Assembly: GCA_000432435.1 (NCBI GenBank)
Contig: HF993135.1
Location: 108,406 to 172,405, forward strand
Origin: Eubacterium sp. CAG:180
Lineage (GTDB): Bacteria; Bacillota; Clostridia; Oscillospirales; Acutalibacteraceae
DNA length: 64,000 bases
Direction: 5' to 3'
Positions 16,828-23,634 of the stretch are shown piece after piece (position 1 is the stretch's first letter; each line of letters begins with the position of its first letter). A model generated the notes under the pieces. It did no database searches. It saw only the letters and a program-made list of their open reading frames with translations, and was not told the DNA's origin. The position numbers were made by a program, and so were the translations under genes.

Positions 16828-16903
16828 TTTGACTATCTTTGACCTTTGACATTTTCTATTATATGTTTTTCACCCTTTTTGTCAAAGGTCAAAAAAGGTC
16901 AAA
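16828..16903 (-). promoter_or_regulatory. ctsR promoter flanked by two CtsR boxes
   Basis: Minus-strand promoter TTGACA (16885-16880), 16-bp spacer, TATAAT (16863-16858). A box GGTCAAAGATAGTCAAA reads on the minus strand at 16844-16828 just downstream of the start, and GGTCAAAAAAGGTCAAA reads on the plus strand at 16887-16903 next to the -35. Both fit the CtsR heptad repeat RGTCAAANANRGTCAAA. Confidence 0.9.
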
Positions 16904-17094
16904 TTTAGTTTTTGCGAAGATAAAAATACATATTATCTCTTGTTTTCTTTAAGTTACTGCTTTTTTTATGCTTTTTGCTCATTTTTCATTCCAAGGCTGA
17001 CTCTTTGGCTCATAATTCAGGCAAAAACGAGCCCAAAAGCCCTCTGTACCGTCAATTTCACGCCTCCCCTCCTCCTGTTTCGCGAAAGTTTAAA

Positions 17095-17153
17095 GGTCAA
17101 ACTTTTTCTCAAAGGTCAAATTTTTTTGACTTTTATACTCACAAAAATATATT
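17095..17153 (+). promoter_or_regulatory. Promoter with CtsR-like heptads, Cys-rich mini-gene
   Basis: GGTCAAA occurs at 17095-17101 and 17114-17120, then TTTGACT at 17125 inverted. TTGACT (17126), 16-bp spacer and TATATT (17148) form a promoter for the small gene at 17258. Heptad spacing is 12, not the 3 bp of a classical CtsR box, so control by CtsR is only suggested. Confidence 0.55.
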
Positions 17154-17257
17154 GTATGCCGAAACATCGAAAAATATTAACACAAGCTTTGCCGTTTACA
17201 TAATATGTATTGAAGGCGGGCAAAAACCTGCCGTTAAATCTGAAAGGAGGATATTGG

Positions 17258-17419
17258 ATGAACTGCTTTGGCGGATGCGGCAACAACGGTCTTTTGATAC
17301 TTGTCATCATCATAATCCTGCTCTTTGCGGACGGTAGCTACGGCAAGAACGGCTGCGGCTGCGGTAATGACTGCGGTTGCGGTAACTCAGGCTGCGGCGG
17401 CTGCGGGTGCGGCTGCTAA
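17258..17419 (+). CDS. Cys/Gly-rich small membrane protein, 53 aa
   Basis: AAAGGAGG at 17243-17250 precedes the ATG. The 53-aa product begins MNCFGGCGNNG, has one hydrophobic helix (LLILVIIIILLF) and ends in a run of CGCG/CGG units with eleven Cys among 23 residues. This architecture resembles small Gly/Cys-rich membrane proteins of spore formers, but no family or function can be assigned. It has its own promoter with CtsR-like heptads and is followed by strong hairpins. The Cys-rich tail might bind metal (inference). Confidence 0.75.
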   Translation: MNCFGGCGNNGLLILVIIIILLFADGSYGKNGCGCGNDCGCGNSGCGGCGCGC

Positions 17420-17506
17420 TCGGTAAAACGGCACAGCCGAAGATTCGGCATACGCGGCCGCTTACGCGCAAAAATCCGACCGTATACAAGCCGAATCTTC
17501 ACCGAT
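17420..17506. repeat. Long interrupted hairpin after the Cys-rich gene
   Basis: ATCGGT at 17419 pairs with ACCGAT at 17501, and GAAGATTCGGC (17439-17449) pairs with GCCGAATCTTC (17490-17500), enclosing a GC-rich loop with GCGGCCGC. No T-run follows, so it is distinct from the terminator just downstream. Confidence 0.55.
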
Positions 17507-17508
17507 AA

Positions 17509-17549
17509 AAAATCCGCCTCGGGAATCCTCCCGGGGCAGATTTGTTTTT
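17509..17549 (+). terminator. Terminator of the Cys-rich gene
   Basis: AAATCCGCCTCGGGA pairs with TCCCGGGGCAGATTT (wobbles allowed) and is followed by GTTTTTA. Confidence 0.8.
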
Positions 17550-17583
17550 AATTGCACAATATATAGTTTTTTCACAAAAGCCG

Positions 17584-18546
17584 CTATTTAACAGCTTCGG
17601 CTATATTCATAAGGCACTTGTACCGATACTGCGGTGCGTTTGCCGCAAGGTATCTTTTAAGCTCTCCGCACAGCGCACCGTTTATTATATATTTCTTAAT
17701 AACAAAACCGCGGCGCACGGATTTTGTCAGATACATGGAATCTACAAGGCTGAAGTTGTTGAGCAAGAGAAAAACGCCCTGTTGATATTTCATAAGGTCG
17801 TTTGTGGGTATGTCAATCAGCTTTGCTGCGGGCGACATACTGCTGCAAAGCTCCTCAAGCTTTTTAAAATCCTCCCTCAAGGAAAGCTTCGGCATAAGCC
17901 CCCTGTTTTTCCTCTTTTCCGTAAAATATTTTATCGTCTCTTCGCGGAAATCGGTGTTTACTATGTTAACATTATAATTTCCGAGCCACTCATTGACCTC
18001 GTTCATATCTGACGAGGTATCATCGTCGCCTATGTCCTCGGCTGTGTATATAACTATATCGCTGTCCGCCGTTTCTCTGCCCTTAATGGCAAACGAGAGG
18101 GCTACGTAAATACATTTTGTAAAGTCCACAAACGGACTTATGTCAAGGTAATGCTGCGCAAATGCCGTCATATAGTACATACTGTTCTCCGACGGTTCGC
18201 CGTAGAGAGTTTTATATACCGATATAAAATGTTTTCTCGAACAGTAAAAATCAAAAAGCTTTTTACTGTCAATATTAAAAATCGAACCGCCGTTCATTTC
18301 CGATATTACGTCTTCATTTCTCAGAAGAGTTGGTATGAGCCTTCTCGTGCGGCTCTTTATTCTCTCGCCGCGATAATAGAGCTTTTCGCCGCTGTTGTAA
18401 GGCTCCAGCAGTACTCTGCCGAAATCGTCGAATGTGTCTATTTTAATTTCGGACACATCGAAATTGACATCGAACGCATCCTCTAATCTGTCTTTTATTC
18501 TCGTCCCCATTAAACCCTGAGGCAAATTTATGTCTTCTATCTTCAA
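17584..18546 (-). CDS. FRG-domain protein
   Basis: A 320-aa protein with the FRG domain, named for its Phe/Tyr-Arg-Gly motif. Seen here: KLYYRGERIKSRTRRLIPTLLRN near residues 55-78 and AFAQHYLDISPFVDFTKCIYVALSFA near 128-153, both diagnostic. The catalytic or binding role of FRG is not established. The start is a TTG at 18546 with a poor ribosome site; ATG 18510 (MGTRIKDRL) is an alternative. A promoter lies at 18578-18607 and the gene looks monocistronic. No toxin, nuclease or other defence partner is adjacent. Confidence 0.82.
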   Translation of the reverse strand: MKIEDINLPQGLMGTRIKDRLEDAFDVNFDVSEIKIDTFDDFGRVLLEPYNSGEKLYYRGERIKSRTRRLIPTLLRNEDVISEMNGGSIFNIDSKKLFDFYCSRKHFISVYKTLYGEPSENSMYYMTAFAQHYLDISPFVDFTKCIYVALSFAIKGRETADSDIVIYTAEDIGDDDTSSDMNEVNEWLGNYNVNIVNTDFREETIKYFTEKRKNRGLMPKLSLREDFKKLEELCSSMSPAAKLIDIPTNDLMKYQQGVFLLLNNFSLVDSMYLTKSVRRGFVIKKYIINGALCGELKRYLAANAPQYRYKCLMNIAEAVK

Positions 18547-18577
18547 AGCAGCATCACCGTACCCCGACTTTTGTTAC

Positions 18578-18607
18578 AGTATAACATAAAGCACATTGTT
18601 TTGGCAA
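18578..18607 (-). promoter_or_regulatory. Promoter of the FRG-domain gene
   Basis: On the minus strand TTGCCA (18607-18602), 18-bp spacer, TATACT (18583-18578), about 30 bp before the start codon. Confidence 0.55.
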
Positions 18608-18718
18608 ATAAAGATAACCTTCGACAATATTTGTGTTATTACACACACAGCACAAAATTTGCACAAATAAATATGTAATTTTTTTGAGAATTTACCCTTT
18701 TTTTCAATTAAAATGAGG

Positions 18719-18747
18719 TTTACATAATTTCATAAAAGTGTTAAAAT
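18719..18747 (+). promoter_or_regulatory. Promoter of pyruvate:ferredoxin oxidoreductase
   Basis: TTTACA (18719-18724), 17-bp spacer, TAAAAT (18742-18747), giving a leader of about 50 nt before the ATG at 18807. Confidence 0.7.
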
Positions 18748-18806
18748 TACAGAGTATGTACAATACATCCATTCTGTTAAATATCCATTCAAGGAGGAAA
18801 TATCAA

Positions 18807-21800
18807 ATGGCAGAAACCAAAAAGGCCTTAGTCGAGCGCAAAGCTAAGACTATGGACGGTAATAATGCCGCTGCTCACGTATCTTATGCGTTTACCGAAG
18901 TAGCGGGTATTTACCCGATTACCCCGTCAAGCCCTATGGCTGACTATGTTGACCAGTGGTCGGCACAGGGACTTAAAAACATTTTCGGAACCACAGTTAA
19001 GGTTGCCGAGATGCAGTCCGAGGCAGGCGCTGCCGGAACCGTTCACGGTTCTCTCGCAGCAGGCGCTCTCACTACGACTTACACCGCTTCACAGGGACTT
19101 CTTCTTATGATCCCGAATATGTATAAGATTGCCGGTGAGCTTCTTCCGTGCGTATTCCACGTATCGGCTCGCTGCGTTGCTTCTCATGCACTTAACATCT
19201 TCGGTGACCACTCGGACGTTTATGCTTGCCGCCAGACCGGCTTTGCAATGCTTGCCGAGACAAATCCGCAGGAGGTTATGGACTTGGGACCGGTAGCTCA
19301 CCTTGCAGCTATTGAGGGCAGAGTTCCGTTCATCAACTTCTTCGACGGTTTCCGTACCTCTCACGAGATACAGAAAATCAATGTATGGGATTACAAAGAC
19401 CTCAAGGATATGGTAGATATGGACGCTGTTAAGGCGTTCCGTGAGCGTGCTCTCAACCCCGAGCATCCGACAATGCGCGGTTCGCACGAAAACGGCGATA
19501 TCTTCTTCCAGCACAGAGAGGCTTGCAATAAATATTATGACGCTGTTCCCGCTATCGTTGAAAAGTATATGGACAAGATCAACGAGAAGATCGGCACAGA
19601 CTACAAGCTCTTTAACTACTACGGCGCTCCCGATGCAGAGAGAGTTATCGTAGCTATGGGCTCAGTTTGCGATGTTGCAGAAGAGGTTATCGATTACCTC
19701 ACCGCAAAGGGCGAAAAAGTAGGTCTTGTCAAGGTTCGTCTTTACAGACCGTTCTCGGCTGCAAAATTTGTTGAGGCTATTCCGGCTACGGCTAAGAAAA
19801 TCGCTGTTCTTGACAGAACCAAGGAGCCCGGTTCAATAGGCGAGCCGCTCTTCCTTGACACAATCGCAGCTCTTGACGAGATGGGCAGAACAGGTCTTAA
19901 GGTTTCCGGCGGCCGTTACGGTCTCGGTTCCAAGGATACTCCCCCCGCAAGCATTTTTGCTGTTTACGAGCATCTTAAGGAAGAGACTCCCGCACGTCAG
20001 TTCACAATCGGCATCAACGATGATGTTACTCACCTTTCACTTCCCGAAAAGCCTGCTCCCATTACCGCGGCAGAGGGTACTATCGAGTGCAAGTTCTGGG
20101 GTCTCGGCGGCGACGGTACAGTCGGTGCAAACAAAGACTCTATCAAGATCATCGGTGACCATACAGATAAGTATGTTCAGGCATATTTCCAGTATGACTC
20201 AAAGAAGACCGGCGGTGTTACAATTTCTCACCTTCGCTTCGGCGACAAGCCCATTAAGAGCTCATACTATATAAACAAGGCCGACTTCGTTGCCTGCCAT
20301 AACCCCTCTTACATAGAGAAGGGCTTCAGAATGGTAGAGGACGTAAAGCCGGGCGGCGTATTCCTCATCAACTGCCAGTGGGATGAAAAGGAGCTTTCTG
20401 AAAAGCTCAATGCAGAGACTAAGAGATATATCGCAAAGAACAACATTCAGCTCTACACCGTTAACGCTATCGACATAGCTGCTAAAATAGGTCTCGGTAA
20501 GCGTACCAACACCGTTTTGCAGTCTGCATTCTTCTCGCTTGCTAAGGTTCTTCCCGCTGAGGAAGCAATCGGCTACATGAAAGAAAAAGCTCAGAAGTTT
20601 ATGAAGAAGGGCATTGAGATAGTTAAGATGAACGAGGCGGCTATCGACGCAGGTGCTTCCGCTTACGTTAAGATTGATGTTCCGGCTTCTTGGGCTGACG
20701 CAGAGGATGCCCCCAAAGCTGTTACAGAGCACGGTCCGGCGAAGCTTGTCAAGATGGTTGACAGCATCATGAAGCCCGTAGGCAATATGGACGGCGACCG
20801 TCTCCCCGTATCCGCATTCTCCGAGCACGTTGACGGCACCTTCGAGCAGGGCGCTTCGGCTTACGAAAAACGCGGCGTTGCCGTTATGGTTCCCGAGTGG
20901 GACGGTGCGACTTGTGCTCAGTGTAACAAGTGCTCTTATGTCTGCCCGCACGCTACAATCCGTCCGTATGCTCTTACCGCTGAGGAAGCAGCTAATGCTC
21001 CGGCAGTTGCAACAATAGTTGACAAGAAAGGTAAAGGCAAGGACGTTTACAAGTATACAATGGCTGTTTCTCCGCTCGACTGCATGGGCTGCGGCGTTTG
21101 CGTAGGCGTTTGCCCGACCAATTCTCTTAAGATGGTTGCACGTGAGACACAGGATGCTAAGCAGGCTGCATTTGACTACATGGTTGAGAACGTTACGGTC
21201 AAAGAGGATCTTGCAAACAACACCGTTATGGGCAGCCAGTACAAGACTCCGCTTCTTGAATTCTCAGGCTCATGCGCAGGCTGCGCCGAGACTTCATATG
21301 CAAGACTTGTAACTCAGCTCTTCGGCGACAGAATGTATATTTCAAACGCTACCGGATGCTCCTCAATTTGGGGCGGCCCCGCAGGCACATCACCCTACAC
21401 CGTTGATAAGAACGGTCACGGCCCCGCTTGGGCTAACTCCCTCTTTGAGGACAACGCAGAGCACGGCTACGGCATGTATCTCGGTCAGGAAGCCATTCGC
21501 AATCGTCTTGTAGAAGAGGTTGCCGCTATTAAGGACTCCGACAAGGCTCCCGAGGACGTAAAGGCTGCTTGCGACGAATATCTCGCTACTTTGGAAGACG
21601 GCGAAAAGAATTCTGCAGCAACAAAGAAGCTTGTTGACGCTCTTACCGCATTCGACTGCGACTGCGAGATGAGAAAAGACATTCTTGAGCACAAAGAATA
21701 CCTTTCGAAGAAATCGGTTTGGGTATTCGGCGGCGACGGTTGGGCATACGACATCGGCTTCGGCGGTGTTGACCACGTACTCGCACAGAACAAGGATATT

Positions 21801-22376
21801 AACATTCTTGTATTTGATACCGAGGTTTACTCAAACACCGGCGGACAGGCTTCAAAGGCTTCCAACATCGGTCAGGTTGCACAGTTTGCTGCCGCAGGTA
21901 AGGAAACCGCTAAGAAGAGCCTTGCCGAGATAGCTATGAGCTACGGCTACATCTACGTAGCACAGGTAGCTATGGGTGCAGACCAGAATCAGACAATCAA
22001 AGCTCTCACAGAGGCTGAGGCTTATGACGGTCCGTCACTCGTTATCTGCTACGCTCCGTGCGAAATGCACTCAATCAAGGGCGGTATGACTCATTGCCAG
22101 GATGAAATGAAGAAGGCTGTTGACGCAGGCTACTGGAATATGTTCCGCTTCAACCCCGACCTCAAGAAAGCCGGCAAGAATCCGTTCACTCTTGATTCCA
22201 AGCCCGCTTCGGCAAGCTATCGTGACTTTATAATGAACGAGGCTCGTTATTCACGTCTTACACGTGAGTTCCCTGAGAGAGCAGAAGCGCTCTTTGAAAA
22301 GGCTGAGGAGACTGCTACAAACAGATATGCCCACCTTCTCAAGCTCAAGGAAATGTTTGAACCCGACAACAAGTAA
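18807..22376 (+). CDS. nifJ: Pyruvate:ferredoxin (flavodoxin) oxidoreductase
   Basis: Oxidatively decarboxylates pyruvate to acetyl-CoA, passing electrons to ferredoxin or flavodoxin; central to anaerobic fermentation. The 1189-aa homodimer-type chain shows YPITPSSPM at the N-terminal thiamine-contact domain, two ferredoxin motifs (CAQCNKCSYVCPH near 701 and CMGCGVCVGVCP near 757), the third-cluster cysteines starting with CAGCAE near 822, and the TPP site GGDGWAYDIGFGG...EVYSNTGGQ near 975-1010. An upstream in-frame ATG at 18756 adds 23 unlike residues; AAGGAGGA at 18791 supports ATG 18807. Confidence 0.97.
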   Translation: MAETKKALVERKAKTMDGNNAAAHVSYAFTEVAGIYPITPSSPMADYVDQWSAQGLKNIFGTTVKVAEMQSEAGAAGTVHGSLAAGALTTTYTASQGLLLMIPNMYKIAGELLPCVFHVSARCVASHALNIFGDHSDVYACRQTGFAMLAETNPQEVMDLGPVAHLAAIEGRVPFINFFDGFRTSHEIQKINVWDYKDLKDMVDMDAVKAFRERALNPEHPTMRGSHENGDIFFQHREACNKYYDAVPAIVEKYMDKINEKIGTDYKLFNYYGAPDAERVIVAMGSVCDVAEEVIDYLTAKGEKVGLVKVRLYRPFSAAKFVEAIPATAKKIAVLDRTKEPGSIGEPLFLDTIAALDEMGRTGLKVSGGRYGLGSKDTPPASIFAVYEHLKEETPARQFTIGINDDVTHLSLPEKPAPITAAEGTIECKFWGLGGDGTVGANKDSIKIIGDHTDKYVQAYFQYDSKKTGGVTISHLRFGDKPIKSSYYINKADFVACHNPSYIEKGFRMVEDVKPGGVFLINCQWDEKELSEKLNAETKRYIAKNNIQLYTVNAIDIAAKIGLGKRTNTVLQSAFFSLAKVLPAEEAIGYMKEKAQKFMKKGIEIVKMNEAAIDAGASAYVKIDVPASWADAEDAPKAVTEHGPAKLVKMVDSIMKPVGNMDGDRLPVSAFSEHVDGTFEQGASAYEKRGVAVMVPEWDGATCAQCNKCSYVCPHATIRPYALTAEEAANAPAVATIVDKKGKGKDVYKYTMAVSPLDCMGCGVCVGVCPTNSLKMVARETQDAKQAAFDYMVENVTVKEDLANNTVMGSQYKTPLLEFSGSCAGCAETSYARLVTQLFGDRMYISNATGCSSIWGGPAGTSPYTVDKNGHGPAWANSLFEDNAEHGYGMYLGQEAIRNRLVEEVAAIKDSDKAPEDVKAACDEYLATLEDGEKNSAATKKLVDALTAFDCDCEMRKDILEHKEYLSKKSVWVFGGDGWAYDIGFGGVDHVLAQNKDINILVFDTEVYSNTGGQASKASNIGQVAQFAAAGKETAKKSLAEIAMSYGYIYVAQVAMGADQNQTIKALTEAEAYDGPSLVICYAPCEMHSIKGGMTHCQDEMKKAVDAGYWNMFRFNPDLKKAGKNPFTLDSKPASASYRDFIMNEARYSRLTREFPERAEALFEKAEETATNRYAHLLKLKEMFEPDNK

Positions 22377-22396
22377 TTAAGGTTCTGACTTAAAAC

Positions 22397-22436
22397 AAAA
22401 CGGATACCGTATTTAAATACGGTATCCGTTTTTTGT
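22397..22436 (+). terminator. Terminator of nifJ
   Basis: AAACGGATACCGTATTT and AAATACGGTATCCGTTT form a perfect long stem followed by TTTGTTGTA. Confidence 0.9.
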
Positions 22437-22496
22437 TGTAATTTTTAAAATTGAGCTTACCTTTTGTCGGTCAAGCCCAAAATATAATCGGTTGAG

Positions 22497-22859
22497 GTGG
22501 GCGAAACACTCACAACAAACACTCTTAAAATAACATATAAGTCAAGTGCCGATGACAAGGGAGCGGAATACTTCCCGGCTGCAAGCGGAAATAAAATAAT
22601 TAAGCTTACATTTGAAATAGAGAACATTTCATCAACCGACCAAATAGTAAGCGTTTACGATTTTAAATGTTATTCAGATGACGTTGCTTCATCTGCGTAT
22701 TACTACGGCGACGACGGATTATCAACAACAACTCTTTCGGCCGGCAGAAAGGCTACCGGAAGTGTTTATTTTGAAGTTCCGCAGAACGCAAACTCGATAG
22801 ATGTTGAATACGAAACGAACTATTGGAGCGGAAATAAAGCGATATTTGTTGTTAAATAA
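22497..22859 (+). pseudogene. DUF4352-type domain remnant lacking its signal peptide
   Basis: The frame encodes a Telokin/DUF4352-like beta domain (LKITYKSS..., SGNKIIKLTFEIENISS, VYFEVPQNANSIDVEYETNYW). Family members are normally secreted lipoproteins with a signal peptide. Here a TAA lies 9 bp before the only available start (GTG 22497), no ribosome site is present, and the upstream base run encodes no signal. It sits right behind the nifJ terminator without a promoter I can see, so it is most likely a truncated leftover, though a weakly expressed cytoplasmic protein is possible. Confidence 0.6.
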
Positions 22860-22906
22860 GGAATTTTCAATTTTGACTCCGAAGGAATAAACAAATAAAT
22901 ACAAAC

Positions 22907-22948
22907 AAATCACCGCGGAAGAATATTCTTCCGCGGTGATTTATTTTC
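22907..22948. terminator. Bidirectional terminator
   Basis: AAATCACCGCGGAAGAAT and ATTCTTCCGCGGTGATTT make a perfect palindrome with T/A runs on both sides, between converging genes. Confidence 0.88.
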
Positions 22949-22970
22949 TGTTAAATATCTTTTCGGAAAG

Positions 22971-23363
22971 CTACAATTTTTTGGCTCTTTCCGATATTGT
23001 ATCACACATTTCCTCTATGTTATTTTCGGGCATTTCGGCAAGCATTGCGCACGCCGCCGATCGTATATCCGCTTCTTTCGGGAACACGGTGCAAAGGCAC
23101 GAGCACAGCGTATTGTAATATCGTTCATACCGCTTTGCTACGTCCTCTCCGTCCTGTGTGAAACGAATTGCGCCGTATCTGTCTTTCTCTACAAGGCCGA
23201 GAGAGCAAAGTGATTTTGCCATTGTGTAAACGCTCGGCTTAGTAACGCCTATGGAGCGTGCAAGATCTGTACTGCGTACCCCGCGCGGTTCCATATTAAG
23301 CTCTCTCATTGCCAAAAGATATTTGATATTAGAGGCTGAAAGTGTAGACTTTTGGCTTACCAA
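22971..23363 (-). CDS. DtxR/MntR-family metalloregulator
   Basis: A 130-aa metal-dependent repressor. The N-terminal winged helix (RSTDLARSIGVTKPSVYTMAKSLCSLGLVEKDRYGAIRFT) and the following dimerisation helix region fit the short, SH3-less DtxR/MntR type. The start is TTG with GGAGG 7 bp upstream. It lies directly downstream of feoA-feoA-feoB, and GGTTAGC-N4-GCTAACC palindromes occur around feo and flavodoxin, so it is the best candidate for their regulator. The predicted metal is iron by context; Mn2+ cannot be excluded. Confidence 0.88.
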   Translation of the reverse strand: MVSQKSTLSASNIKYLLAMRELNMEPRGVRSTDLARSIGVTKPSVYTMAKSLCSLGLVEKDRYGAIRFTQDGEDVAKRYERYYNTLCSCLCTVFPKEADIRSAACAMLAEMPENNIEEMCDTISERAKKL

Positions 23364-23383
23364 AATTATACCTCCGAGTACAA

Positions 23384-23419
23384 AAGCGGGAGACGAAGCT
23401 TGTCATCCCCCGCTTTTTC
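23384..23419 (-). terminator. Terminator at end of feo operon
   Basis: On the minus strand AAAAAGCGGGGG...CCCGCTTTTGT forms a hairpin between the Cys-rich feo gene and the DtxR-type gene. Confidence 0.6.
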
Positions 23420-23422
23420 ATG

Positions 23423-23605
23423 TTACTTCTTTTTGTGATTGTTACAACCGCAACTGCTGTACGGGCAAGTGGCGCATCCGCCGCTGCAGGAGGATTTAAT
23501 TTTTTTACTTCTTCTGACCATACCTATAATTATGGCCGCAACTATCGCAACAAGTAAAAGCGTTATCAAAATCGTTGCGAGATTTTGTGAAAGCCACGAA
23601 AGCAT
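23423..23605 (-). CDS. FeoB-associated Cys-rich membrane protein
   Basis: A 60-aa protein with one N-terminal membrane helix (NLATILITLLLVAIVAAIIIG) and a Cys-rich tail CSGGCATCPYSSCGC, the layout of the FeoB-associated Cys-rich membrane protein family, thought to help Fe2+ transport. GGAGG precedes the ATG. It lies 29 bp downstream of feoB. Confidence 0.93.
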   Translation of the reverse strand: MLSWLSQNLATILITLLLVAIVAAIIIGMVRRSKKIKSSCSGGCATCPYSSCGCNNHKKK

Positions 23606-23634
23606 TTCGCATTCCTCCTTAATACCGGTTAAAA

